A stretch of DNA of 64,000 nucleotides from Flectonema sp. DT1601 (lineage: Eukaryota > Euglenozoa > Diplonemea > Diplonemida > Diplonemidae), in assembly GCA_964019425.1 (NCBI GenBank), contig OZ025816.1:806001-870000 (forward strand). Reading direction: 5' to 3'. The position numbers were made by a program, and so were the translations under genes. This document shows, one piece after another, positions 11,150 to 21,366 of this stretch. The stretch's first letter is position 1. Each line of letters begins with the position of its first letter. The notes beneath the pieces are model-generated. The model searched no databases. It was not told the DNA's origin and was given only the letters and a program-made list of their open reading frames with translations.

Positions 11150-11207
11150 ACCCTCCACCAGAGCCGGCAATAGGATGATCGCGGAGGGTGTTGCTGTGCA
11201 CTGCACA
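11150..11207 (+). other. possible structured RNA element in spacer
   Basis: ACCCTCC (11150-11156) pairs with GGAGGGT (11183-11189). It is followed at once by the near-perfect inverted repeat TGTGCA-C-TGCACA (11195-11207). This GC-richer island in AT-rich spacer could be an RNA hairpin, but nothing ties it to a known RNA. Confidence 0.2.
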
Positions 11208-12722
11208 CCGAGCCTTTAGTTGTTTTCTTATTGCTTTCTGAGGAGGGGAAAAAAAAAAAAAAATAATGAAGGATTTGTTTGTTAACTGTTTTTTACTATT
11301 AGCAAATAGCGTTAGTTGATATGTAATTTAATCCCTGTGTTTTTTAATTTTTAATTTTTATTCCCCTTCCCTTTTCTCATGCTACTTCACCCATATATTC
11401 TTCACACTCGGTTTTCATTTTGAATTGTCTCCCATTTTTTGGTTATTATTATTATTATTATTATTTTTTTTTTTTTTTTTTGGTCTTCTTACTTATTCTT
11501 CAGAATATTCCGATTTTTATGAAACATTAAAAAAAAAAAAAAAAAAAATAGATGAAGAAATAAGAAGTCAAAAAAAAAAAACAAATTGAAAATAACCAAG
11601 CGTTAAGTTTTAATTCAAATGCAACACCGAACATCATTAAACTGAGATAGCAAAAAAAAAAAAGAAAAAAAAAAAAAAAAAAAAAAAATCGCATAATCGA
11701 TTCACTTCCCACTTTAAAAGTCGATATCTGAGAGCAGGTTTCCTTACACGGAAATCAATATAACGAACCAATAACAGAATAGAAAATAACCTTCCTGTGC
11801 AGTTAGAGTGTTACATGTACTTGTTTCTTAGAAATTAGTTATGGCTAAAATGACGAAAAAAAGGAGGCAAATAGTCTGTCATCTTATTTTCATTTTGAAT
11901 TCTGTTTGTAGACCAGAGTGCACCTTACGTCTGAAGGGTCCCGAGGAGGGATCCATACCGTAGTACTTATTATTAACCAGGCATAGAATAACACTAGTGG
12001 ATAGGAGTCGCCCATTGACCTGAAAAACGGTTTTCTCATATGCTTTCAAAAATTGATAACATTCATCGTGGGTTTTGCAATACGATGCTGTTTCTCAGTA
12101 TTTCTTAAATCAGTTTTTTTTTTCCCTTACCTGAAAAGAATCTGCCCCAGTTTTTTTTTTTTTTTTGGCTGGCGGATTTTAATCATTGTTTTCGAACATT
12201 GAAAAAAAAAAATTAAAAAAATTAAAAAAATTTCACAAATTACGATTTTAAATCATTTTTTAACCGAAAAATTCAACATCTTATGCTCGTCTTTGGCTGA
12301 CAGAAGACACACACGAGATATTTTGGTAGCAGGAGTATGTAAATCATTTTCTTCCCTAGTACGGAAGACCTATGCGCAAAATCTTTTTTATTTTATTTTC
12401 TTTATTAAATTTAATTGTAATATTCTCACCTGTTATCATCAAAATAAAAACAAAAATAAATTCTTGATACAAATTACTTCCACTATCTCGTGTATTAAGA
12501 TTTGTCCCTATCGAATTTCTTTGAGGAAAACAACTATTATTTTCGGTTTATTTCTCCTATTTTAAGTTTCTTCCTACCCTGTTTTGTTCTTTCGCCTAGT
12601 CGTAAACCTTTGCCCAGGTTTACGTTTTCCCCCTCAACTGTCTCTGGATTTATCTTCTTTCCCTAGCATTGGCTACGAAATTGCCTGCTTCTTCGATTTC
12701 TATCTACTTTTTATTTTAATTG

Positions 12723-12756
<34 letters not shown>

Positions 12757-12934
12757 CCCCTTTGATAATAATTCCACTTTTGCAGGTCACACCATTTTTG
12801 ATAGGGGTTCGCAACTTTTGATAGCTCATGTCTTCTTTAGAGACTATTCATATCGTAGTTATATTCGATACTAATGCGAGTGATGTATTAGGTTACTTAG
12901 TTTTATTTATTTCACAGGACCTCATCCGTACGAA

Positions 12935-13786
12935 ATGACTTGTTTCGAAGAGCTGAGAAAGATGGTGACTGAGGGAGAGGATAACGGACAGCCCGTCGCT
13001 GTCAGTTTGAGAGACGAGCTGCAAAAATTAGAAGAAGAGAAGGAACGAGTCTCTAAAGAAATTGCAGAAAAGAGAGCCCTGATGGAAGAGGTAAACAATA
13101 ATGATGTAAATGTGGAGGCTGTTTTAGGATCAGCTGTGAAACTGTTAACACGTCTGATGGATGACAACAAGCGACTAACAAAAGAACGAGACACGGCAGT
13201 GGCTGCATTATCACAGAAGACTAAAGACACGCGAGCTGTTGCGAGATCGAGATCAGCTTCTATTACCCAAGACAAGCAAACATTTGGAGGAAAACCTCCT
13301 GTTTTCAACAGCATAAATAGCAATAGCAGCACTGCTACTACCAACACTACTAACACTGCTACCACTACCACTACCACTACTACAACTACTCAATTATCAC
13401 CACATGGAATGGCTGTAAAGTGGAATGACTCAAGGGGTAATGTTGTTACTTCTGTAGAACCTGGCTCAGCAGCACATGGTGCTGGTGTTCGTATCGATGA
13501 TGTTATTGTTCAGTTAAACAGACAGTTCACAAGAACTCAGTTTGAATACAAGAGAGCGAGTAGGCTTGCTCGCCCTGGATCTCCTCTTCGTGTTCTCGTT
13601 CGTCGTAAGAACGCCTCAATTGTAATAGAAATCAACTCAGGTGATACAGGAAATGTTGTACCAACCCTTCCTATTCAAACCCTGCCTCTTAGTATGGCAA
13701 TCAAGGAACGTGAGACTAACCTCAAAAAACAACAATCAAGGCAACAACCGAAGCCTCGCGGAGCCAATCACGCGAGGCTAATGTGA
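12935..13786 (+). CDS. PDZ-domain protein with N-terminal coiled coil
   Basis: A 283-residue protein starting at ATG 12935, 18 bases after the acceptor AG at 12916-12917 (TTTATTTCACAG). Residues 20-90 are heptad-like and charged (LQKLEEEKERVSKEIAEKR), a coiled coil. A Ser/Asn/Thr linker follows with a Thr tract (about residues 134-152) coded by an ACT/ACC/ACA microsatellite at 13330-13390. Residues 155-230 look like a PDZ domain: GMAVKW, NVVTSVEPGSAAHGAGVRIDDVIVQLN and a final LRVLVRR strand. The tail is Gln/Arg-rich. PDZ domains bind C-terminal peptides, so an adaptor role is inferred; substrate unknown. Another PDZ-like, coiled-coil protein lies at 30724-31890, suggesting a small adaptor family in this genome. 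Confidence 0.85.
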   Translation: MTCFEELRKMVTEGEDNGQPVAVSLRDELQKLEEEKERVSKEIAEKRALMEEVNNNDVNVEAVLGSAVKLLTRLMDDNKRLTKERDTAVAALSQKTKDTRAVARSRSASITQDKQTFGGKPPVFNSINSNSSTATTNTTNTATTTTTTTTTTQLSPHGMAVKWNDSRGNVVTSVEPGSAAHGAGVRIDDVIVQLNRQFTRTQFEYKRASRLARPGSPLRVLVRRKNASIVIEINSGDTGNVVPTLPIQTLPLSMAIKERETNLKKQQSRQQPKPRGANHARLM

Positions 13787-15568
13787 ACGGGTAGATATTA
13801 GTCACGTTGACATATGGAGAGTTGGTTTTGTGTTTTTATTTATATTCACTATTGTACCTATCATTATATCTATTTCAATCATTGCTGGATGTCAATATTC
13901 TTGCCAAAGTGAGGGAAAAATAGAAATTCCTGAGATTGCATCTTGCCTCTCTTGCCTTGTGATATTTCGAGTCCCAACTTTCACCTTAACATTTGAATGA
14001 GTCTTTCATATTAGTATTCAATAAATAGTTAATCGAATACTCCATGTAAACAATGAAGAGCCCCTTACTTGGCGGTAGGGGTTATCGTGTGGAGGTTAGT
14101 TTACATCCTCTGTCTGTGTACTTTAAAATTAGATTTTTAGGATTTTGTCTCCCCCCCACCCTTTTTTTTTCCGAAACTTAGCCCACTTGCCATTAACGTG
14201 TATATGTCCTAGAGCCCACGGTTACATTTCTCATTCCCCTTCTTTCGTAATGGTGGAGGCTGTTCTTTCCGCTCCCTTGTTGGAAGTCTGATAGACTTAC
14301 ATGATACAGGTAAATTAACATCTGTCGTTGAATAGTAATTTAGTGTTGTGGTGGCTGCAAACCCTCAACCCTCCTCCCAATTGCAGTACTGCTGTTTGTT
14401 AATATATAAAGAGAAAGATCAACACAGTTGATCAAAAGTGACAGCCTTCATCCTTTTGAGCTACTTACGTACAATTAAAGATTGTTTTTGTGAGCAACTT
14501 CAGCTTTTCAGTTCGTACTTTGGAACTCATTTGTGTGTAGTTCTACAATGCTGCTTATCTTCTTGATATAGATTATTTTATTTTGATATTTTTATGGAAA
14601 ACAGAGAGTGGTTGTCTTGGTGGAAAAAGCCGATTGTGGCCAGCAACAGAAAATGGAGAAGAAGAAAAAAAATAATAATAATATAATAATAATAAAAAAG
14701 AACCCTTTCGTTTTTTAAGTAGAGTTAATTGTCTTCTTTTTCGCTGTTTTGAAAATTGAAAATAATTTACTTTTTCAGCTACGTAGCTGTAGCTACTTTA
14801 ACTGTAGAATAAAGAAGACAAGTGACCTAGAATGTGATAAAGATTCTGCGAGAGATTAATTTGGTTTTACAAATTTAACATGCGATTAATGGATGTAGTC
14901 TCTGCCACTTTCAAACTTTTTGTGGCCGTTGGTGATGACCAGCTCCGAAGTAGACCCTGCTATCCGTGTGGTATTGTCGTTTCGTAAGTATGATTATTAT
15001 TATTGTCGCTGTGATAAGTACATGGCAAGAACCTCCTGTCAGTGTTGATGATATTCCTTTCAACCTTTACTGTCTGACTTGTTGCTCTACTCTGTAACAC
15101 AGCGACGTGATTAGTATTTAATTTTTTTTTTTTTTTTTTTTTTTTTTTTCATTCCCGCAAAAACAAAGGAAAAAAAAAGAAGGGGGAAAAAAAAAAAAAA
15201 AAAAAAAAAGAGAAATTGTACCCAGTGATTTTTCTTGTTGTTATTATGCTCCTGTTAGGCTTAATTCCTAACTTGGTGTGGGAGACGGCTATTCCCAAAG
15301 ACACCTTCACTTAAGTTCTCCCAATACTTGTTAAACTTAAACGATATTCGATTGTGAAAAATACCCACTTGTTAAATCTTCAAAAAAAAAAAAAAAAAAA
15401 AAAAAAAACATGATTGATTCATTCAGATAACTGTTTTAATAGTATATTCTTTTTCAGGTAGGAATTGAAGTATACTTTTATAAGAAAATAGATATGTGAC
15501 ACAGGTAATGTTAAAACGGCTGACAAATTTTTTTTTCCACTACAGAAAACTTCACTTCCTTTATTAAC
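13787..15568 (+). other. spacer with a 3' UTR-like hairpin
   Basis: About 1.8 kb without a supportable gene. Near its start a stem can form between AGCCCCTTAC (14059-14068) and GTAGGGGTT (14075-14083) with one bulge, in the likely 3' UTR of the PDZ gene. Long T and A runs cluster at 15122-15149, 15188-15208 and 15382-15408. The last pyrimidine tract (TTTTTTTTCCACTACAG, AG at 15544-15545) serves the MYND gene. Confidence 0.6.
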
Positions 15569-16720
15569 ATGATGCACCACGGAGTTATGCCTCTTTGTGA
15601 ACCACCACCACTTCTCGCTGCCTCAGAGTACAACAGAACCCCTTTGGAGGCTCTGAACGTAAATGGGAATGCTATGGACAAGAACGCCAAGAAGATGGCA
15701 CAAAAGAAGGAATTGCACGGAATGCTGAATGCTACCCTACAAGAATTAGCCAACAAGGGTAAATATTGGGATGTTTCTGTAGGAGCTCTAGAAGGAAGAC
15801 TCATGGGTTTAATGCAACACAGTAGATGTGAAAAGGAAAGCCTCGACAAGAAGGTGCTGGAATTAGGACGTAAGGTAAAGTGTATTTCTGAAGCAGTTGA
15901 GCACTCTATTATTTTGATTCCAATGTTAAACAAGGCTGTTACACTTTTATTGCAAGCCCAGGCAGCTGCCAGTCAGGATGATCACGAGAAAACCGTCGAA
16001 CTTGCATCATCTGCCAATCAAATCTTAGAGCGCCAGAATGCTGTTGTCGCCTACGGACAGAGCATTCCAGTAACTCCTGACATGACAACCTGTTTAAACA
16101 ACGCTGGTAGAAGTGATGTTCTTAATCAGGTTGTCTTTTCACCTGTTAACGCTCTTCGGGCTAACGCATGCATGTTACTCGGAAGCGCTAAGGTAAAGTT
16201 ACAGAGATGGACCGAAGCCTCTGATGTTCTGTTAGTTGCAATGAAGTTGTTGAAGATGGAAGTAGGCCCAAGTCACGCACTCACTGTTGAGTGCGCTGAT
16301 CTTTCTCACCACGCAGAGAGTTTGAAATTAGAGACTGGTGATTCCCTCGAGGTCGCACCAACCACACCAAGATCAAGTTCTAGACGTACTCAACAATACT
16401 TCTTTACTCCTCCTGCTCGTTCAGCAGTTGACATGGAAGGTGACTTCACTCGCGGAGCTGTGACCCCGGGAACTGGACCTAACTGGGAAACACCATACTT
16501 CTCGTTTACTAAGAACTGGACTCAGAATCCTGACAAGACTCCATCTCCACAAACAAGAAGAAGAGTCAAGAAGGAATGCTACAACTGTGGTTCATCTGCT
16601 GATCTGAAACTGTGCAGTAAGTGCAAACAGGTTTGCTTTTGTTCGGTGGCATGTCAGGCTACAGCTTGGGAGACTCGTCACGCAGAGGAATGCATTGAAT
16701 ACGACAAGCGTGCTATGTAA
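15569..16720 (+). CDS. MYND-type zinc-finger protein
   Basis: A 383-residue protein; ATG 15569 follows the acceptor AG at 15544-15545 and is doubled (ATGATG). The first 250 residues are largely helical, including a TPR-like stretch (ANACMLLGSAKVKLQRWTEA). Then comes a Ser/Thr/Pro-rich linker (residues 260-335). A C-terminal MYND finger follows with spacing C-x2-C-x8-C-x2-C-x3-C-x1-C-x3-C-x8-H-x3-C (about residues 339-376, from CYNCG to HAEEC). MYND fingers mediate protein-protein contacts. The stop TAA lies inside a perfect GTAAGT donor (16717-16722). A 59-nt intron would extend the protein by 115 residues to 497 (stop 17119-17121), so the true C-terminus is uncertain. Confidence 0.85.
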   Translation: MMHHGVMPLCEPPPLLAASEYNRTPLEALNVNGNAMDKNAKKMAQKKELHGMLNATLQELANKGKYWDVSVGALEGRLMGLMQHSRCEKESLDKKVLELGRKVKCISEAVEHSIILIPMLNKAVTLLLQAQAAASQDDHEKTVELASSANQILERQNAVVAYGQSIPVTPDMTTCLNNAGRSDVLNQVVFSPVNALRANACMLLGSAKVKLQRWTEASDVLLVAMKLLKMEVGPSHALTVECADLSHHAESLKLETGDSLEVAPTTPRSSSRRTQQYFFTPPARSAVDMEGDFTRGAVTPGTGPNWETPYFSFTKNWTQNPDKTPSPQTRRRVKKECYNCGSSADLKLCSKCKQVCFCSVACQATAWETRHAEECIEYDKRAM

Positions 16721-16775
16721 GTTTGTTCTTTTTAGTAATGCGTTCGAACTAACAACTTCTCCTCCCTGACATTAG
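16717..16775 (+). other. candidate cis-intron overlapping the MYND gene stop
   Basis: Donor GTAAGT at 16717; a branch-like GAACTAACAAC at 16745-16755; a pyrimidine stretch; acceptor TTAG ending at 16775. Length (59 nt) matches the supported introns here. Removing it joins phase 2 codon AT to A (Ile) and opens 114 more codons to a TAA at 17119. The extension (WWQTPLVRQLVSQLFPPL and onward) is not a domain I know, so it may be chance read-through of a 3' UTR. Confidence 0.4.
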
Positions 16776-17121
16776 AAGCGCTGAATGCAACTTCAACTTT
16801 GTGGCTGCAGCTTTAAGCTGGTGGCAGACACCCTTAGTACGGCAATTAGTTTCTCAACTATTCCCACCCCTTAGTAATAATTACTACTTAGAGTTAGACT
16901 TCAACAACAGCAAATGTATCCCCAGCTTCCCTTTCCAATATAACGTTGTTTGGCATTTTCTGTTCGGGAAAAGGAAAGCAAAACAACGAAGGAGCCATCT
17001 TTTGACAACGGACAGTCTTGCTTACCGACATCACCCTTCAAATGTGTCTCACTTAGACCCCAGGCTGGCCCCAACCCTCCTTTCGCTTCATGGATCCCTT
17101 GTTGCTGACCCTTGTTATTAA

Positions 17122-18824
17122 ACATGCCAGTGGCTTCTCACCCCCTGTCTCCTATGAAGTGGAAAATAGAAATTTTAAGAAGGAAAAAAAAAAAAAAAAA
17201 ACGGAAAAACATACTTTCGCAGAACATTTAAGAAAAAAAAACGTCTCTTTGTTCAGTTATTTTGTGTTAGCGTTCTTCGTTTGACACGTTATTAACATCG
17301 CTGGGTATGGTACTCCCCCCGCCCCCAATTTCCCCTTAGAAAGCATGGTTTAGATATTCGCTTCCCTCCTCCCAATTTAAGATTGAGAATGAAATTACCC
17401 TTTTCAATAATATAAAAAAAAGAAACAAAAAAAAAAAAAAACTTATGGGAAAAAAAAGGGAGAAATAAAGTTTTAAAAAAAAAAAAAAAAAAAAAAGGAT
17501 AAAATAAATCGAAAGCTGATAGAGGATGAATTTTTTCAATTTTGGTATTCGAATTTTTCCCGTACTCTTTTGAATGGTTGAATGTGTTTTTTTAAAGAGT
17601 AATTCCCCAAAGCAATGCAAAAACATAGAGGATTTAAATTAAAAAAAAAAAAAAAATAAAAGAACAGAATTAACGAAAAATTACTTTTAAGCAAGGGAGA
17701 AAAAAAAAAAAAAAAAAAAAAAAAAGGTAGATGACTGTTTTTCCTCAAAAAAAAGAAAAGTATCAATTTTGCCCCCTGGGAAGAAGAAAAAAAATAGTGG
17801 TATTCTTCCTTTTTGATATTCAAGCTGGGTTTGATATTCTTTAATGTGAGCAAGCACGTTGTAGTATTTGACTACATTTGGCTTTTGTACCCTATCGATA
17901 GTCAGGGTCTTGAAGTTGACGTGTTCACTGGCCGTCACCTCGCTTGTAGTGTTTCTACGAGAGTACTAATCAGGTTATCGCCTGGTGTGAGGAAGGCCCA
18001 AGACGAATAGAAATAATAATTTAAAAAAAAAAAAAGAAAGAATTTTCAGAATTTTCCCTTTTTTTTTTAATATTCTTTTTTTAGAAAGTTCAATTCTCTG
18101 CCTTGGATGAAAACCTTCACGAGTGCCCCCCTGCAGACCAACGGTTTATGTTTTTTGGTAAGAATTAGTCGAAGCGTCTTCACCATCTTGTGTGTGTTGT
18201 TAGCAAATTCAGTCGCAGGCAACAAGTGTATTTTTTTTCAGAGGCCTTTTTTTGTTTTTCATCGTTTATCCTTCATCTGTTTTATTTATTCTTCTTTTTT
18301 TTTTTCTCTCTTTTTTTTTTTTCTCCCTCCCAACAATGTATCAGGCTTTTTTTTTCCTTTTTTTTCTTTTCTCTCTTTTTTTTTTCTTTTTTTTTTTGTT
18401 TTTTTTTCCTTCCCTTATTTTACTTTTCATTTCATTTCTTGGTGATTATTATTTTTATCTTTTTTTTTTCTTTCTGTTTTTTAAAATATATTTTTTTTTT
18501 TCACCCTTTTCATTCTTGTTATCGTTTGTGAACCTCAGTTCATACAAGAAGGAAAAAGAAAAAAAAAACGAGCGAAAAAGGCATTTGACATGATAAGTAC
18601 AACGGACTGCCTGCAGTCCGAATCATCATGATAATAGTTACAGCAATAGCCTTTTAACTCTCCGTAGCGTCTCCTGTTAGCGTTGTGTTGTTAGTGATTG
18701 TAATATTTTAGAATAGTTTTTTTTTTACAGTACAAAAACATTATAAATCTTTTTCGTTTGTTTTCATTAATGACAACGCCAGTCATGTTTAATAAATTTC
18801 TACTCTTTTTACAGAACCTGAAGA
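17122..18824 (+). other. spacer with homopolymer runs and a stem-loop
   Basis: No supportable gene; 17400-17790 is A-run rich and 18290-18510 T-run rich. At 18589-18630 an inner stem CGGACTGC/GCAGTCCG (18603-18620) is nested in an outer arm CATGAT/ATCATG, about 200 bases upstream of the next gene. The last tract before that gene ends in TACTCTTTTTACAG (AG at 18813-18814). Confidence 0.6.
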
Positions 18825-21200
18825 ATGGGGATCGTCGGCCTCGAATCTTACCTTTCATCACGTCTTGAGCAGGTTAAAGTTCGAAGAGGATGCAAGTTAT
18901 ACGTCGACGGCGATGGATGGAGTCATCGTGAAGCCTCAAAGCAAGGCTGCTTAGTCAATTACCCGAATTACATAAAACAAATTAGAAAAGACTTCGAAAA
19001 ACTCCACGATTCATTTACTGTAATTGTATTTTTTGATGGAAACAGTGGAAAGAAGAAACAGGCAACAACCCTAAAGCGGCATCGATTTAGACTAGGGCAA
19101 TGTAGATCGGTGGCGACTAGCCGTGATAATGTGGACAGAAACAAAAGCTCAACGAGATTATACTGTACTGGTCTTTATAAACGTTTAATGAAAATTGAGT
19201 TAAAGAAATTGGGAATCACAACTTATCAGTGCTGGGGGGAGGCTGATCAAGAGATGGCTTATCGAGCTGAACAAGACGGCGCTTCTGTTCTCGGAGAAGA
19301 CTCCGACTTCTATATATTATCGCAAACCTACATCCCTATGAAATCCTTTATGAAGTCACGAAGAGAAGGGATTCACAAGCAATCTCTTTCACACAAACTG
19401 TGCTGTCCTTCTCAACTGCTACCTTTCTATGCAGCCCTTTGTGAAAATGATTTTTCAAATGACAAACTAACTCGATACCTTCGCAAAATAGAAGTTCCAG
19501 TTGGAAATCATCGCCAACTCGGTAAATACCTGGCAAGTAAGTTAACCGGTACTGATCGGACAAGGGAAGGTGGTGGAAGACTTCTTGCTGATTTACTGTC
19601 AGAGTCGTACGCTGCGGAGTTTGTGAATAGTAAGCACGCACAGGATAGATCAGTTCCTTATTTTTGTCGAGAACTTCTTCGGCTGTATGATAGCTTTTCT
19701 TTGAATGACTTTGTGAAGCCGACACCCATTACTTCCGTACCATCCAAATTGGTACTTCGATTTGAAAATGGTGTTGTGAGTTCAGAGTTTGCTGGACTAG
19801 TTCGACAGAATGAAGAAAGTCGTTGGTGGCAACCTGCTGTTGTGGAAGTACCGGAGTTCCCACCAGTTCAAGAACACACTTTACCTATTCGTAGACAGAT
19901 TTATTCATTAATACTGGGAACAGATTCAGTTAATGTGATTACAAGAGATGGAGGAATTAGACTGAAGTCTTCAACAGAAACATTCACACAAACACCAACG
20001 TGGACTCTCAACGAGTTATATTCCGAAACCTGTACAAAGAACAGATTAGATTATCTGAAATACTTCTTCCAGATGTTTCCTGACACTTTATTGACTTCTT
20101 TAGATTTGATTACTGATGTAGAGCTGTTTAAACTCGAATTGATAGCAATTGTAAGCTCTCAAAGTGGTGTGTTCACACAAGAAGGAATGTATGCATTCTT
20201 ATGTGGTTACCAATTATCAATTTATTACACGGAGTATTTCCCATGGAATAATAATTTACGACAATGTAATCAGAGCATTGAATTCCTTCATCTCATTAAT
20301 TGCTTTCTCGCATCGGTACAATCAATCCTACTCGCTAATGATGTTTGTGATGAAAAACTATTAGGAAGTGAACCTGATATGGTGTTTTTTAACGCGGAAG
20401 CATGTTTAGTTGCTAGCAGGTGGTTCAAAGCAAAAATCTCAACAAAGGGAACATTGCAGGCTAATGATATATACGATGTACTTAAAACTGAGAGAGTCTC
20501 TGATGAATGTATTACTTCATGTATGTCAGCTGTACAGACTTATGATGCTTTATGTAAATATCTTGATGGTGGACATCATCCCGTGAATTGGTTATTTTTA
20601 AGAGGAGATTTCTGGTCTTTGACTCAATCGATAACTATAAATGAAGCATTGCATAGTAAGTCTTCAATAGTGATGAATTCTACTACGGTAAGCTGTTGTG
20701 AAATGTCGTTGTCAGTGTCAGCTGAGTTAGTGGCGAGGCTAGCCCCGAATAAGTCTCTTGTATTAGTTCAACAGGAATATTTATCTGTGATACTTAGAGA
20801 GTCTATTCGTTATAATGATCGACAGTTTTTAGACCTTACAGATCTTGGTACTCCTATTAGTATTGATCCTTCTCAGTTACGAGATCAAAACTCAACAGCA
20901 GCCGATAGTATCATTATAATGACGTACAGTTCTTTTACGAATTCAGTTTTAGACATCCTTTCATCTGTTTCTTGTCATGATGCTTTAATACTTTGTTTTA
21001 ATTCAGAGGTTCGTCGGGAATTCTTAGACTGCTTTCCTAATGAATGGCCATCAACTTCATTGTGGGTTCTAACCGAGGGTGAGCAACCACAAGATATCCA
21101 CTTTAGAACAACTGTAAAACCCTCAAGGGATTATCAGACGATAGTTCAATCAAATAGGGTCGTCACTTCTGAACAATATAAAGCTTGTACGTATGGATAG
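18825..21200 (+). CDS. Asteroid (ASTE1)-like PIN/FEN nuclease-fold protein
   Basis: A 791-residue protein with ATG ten bases after the acceptor AG at 18813-18814. The N-terminus MGIVGLESYL matches the MGI-x-GL start of FEN1/XPG-superfamily proteins, where the N-terminal Met-Gly is part of the active site. Further nuclease-fold motifs are LYVDGDGW (residues 25-32), VFFDGNSG (near 71), CWGEADQEMAYRAEQDGASVLGEDSDFYIL in two halves (near 136-164, with Glu-Ala-Asp and Asp-x-Asp acidic residues). This pattern, with C-x-x-EAD and a D-S-D pair, resembles Asteroid/ASTE1, a structure-specific nuclease-like family. The remaining 600 residues show no domain I can name. DNA flap or overhang cleavage is inferred from the family; acidic residues are present, so activity is plausible. 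Confidence 0.75.
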   Translation: MGIVGLESYLSSRLEQVKVRRGCKLYVDGDGWSHREASKQGCLVNYPNYIKQIRKDFEKLHDSFTVIVFFDGNSGKKKQATTLKRHRFRLGQCRSVATSRDNVDRNKSSTRLYCTGLYKRLMKIELKKLGITTYQCWGEADQEMAYRAEQDGASVLGEDSDFYILSQTYIPMKSFMKSRREGIHKQSLSHKLCCPSQLLPFYAALCENDFSNDKLTRYLRKIEVPVGNHRQLGKYLASKLTGTDRTREGGGRLLADLLSESYAAEFVNSKHAQDRSVPYFCRELLRLYDSFSLNDFVKPTPITSVPSKLVLRFENGVVSSEFAGLVRQNEESRWWQPAVVEVPEFPPVQEHTLPIRRQIYSLILGTDSVNVITRDGGIRLKSSTETFTQTPTWTLNELYSETCTKNRLDYLKYFFQMFPDTLLTSLDLITDVELFKLELIAIVSSQSGVFTQEGMYAFLCGYQLSIYYTEYFPWNNNLRQCNQSIEFLHLINCFLASVQSILLANDVCDEKLLGSEPDMVFFNAEACLVASRWFKAKISTKGTLQANDIYDVLKTERVSDECITSCMSAVQTYDALCKYLDGGHHPVNWLFLRGDFWSLTQSITINEALHSKSSIVMNSTTVSCCEMSLSVSAELVARLAPNKSLVLVQQEYLSVILRESIRYNDRQFLDLTDLGTPISIDPSQLRDQNSTAADSIIIMTYSSFTNSVLDILSSVSCHDALILCFNSEVRREFLDCFPNEWPSTSLWVLTEGEQPQDIHFRTTVKPSRDYQTIVQSNRVVTSEQYKACTYG

Positions 21201-21366
21201 GGTTCATTGTCATTTTCAACTAACTCAGACACTTGTGTCCTCAGAGAGAGATAATCTCATTATTTCATTATTTTCAAGATTTAACTTTATTGAGTAATAA
21301 AATATAAATATTATTACTGAGAAGTCCCAAAGTAGTATTTCTTTAATCAGCAAATACAACAACAAT
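21201..21366 (+). other. short intergenic processing region
   Basis: Only 166 bases separate the Asteroid-like gene from the next start. It holds two runs of AT-rich sequence and the acceptor TTTCTTTAATCAG (AG at 21349-21350), 17 bases before ATG 21367. It must contain both the polyadenylation and trans-splicing signals. Confidence 0.5.

Larger units (their letters stand above)
8466..12934 (+). other. gene-free spacer rich in A and T runs
   Basis: About 4.5 kb with no convincing gene on either strand; the open frames are short and mostly translated homopolymers. It holds many A or T runs of 15-35 bases (for example near 8500, 8820, 8950, 11080, 11675, 12728), some as T-run/A-run pairs that could fold back (8935-8974, 11057-11098). 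It also holds one family C repeat copy (9231-9331) and a possible hairpin pair at 11150-11207. The pyrimidine tract and AG at 12916-12917 serve the next gene. Confidence 0.7.

Noticed and set aside
12922-13377. Long minus-strand open frame opposite the PDZ gene
   Set aside because: It is the antisense of a well-supported PDZ/coiled-coil frame; its product (runs of Val, Leu and Ser) reflects the Thr microsatellite and coiled-coil codons on the other strand.
18107-18593. Overlapping frames rich in Phe and Leu
   Set aside because: All are translations of T-run DNA (TTT, TTC, CTT) in three frames with no domain or conserved feature.
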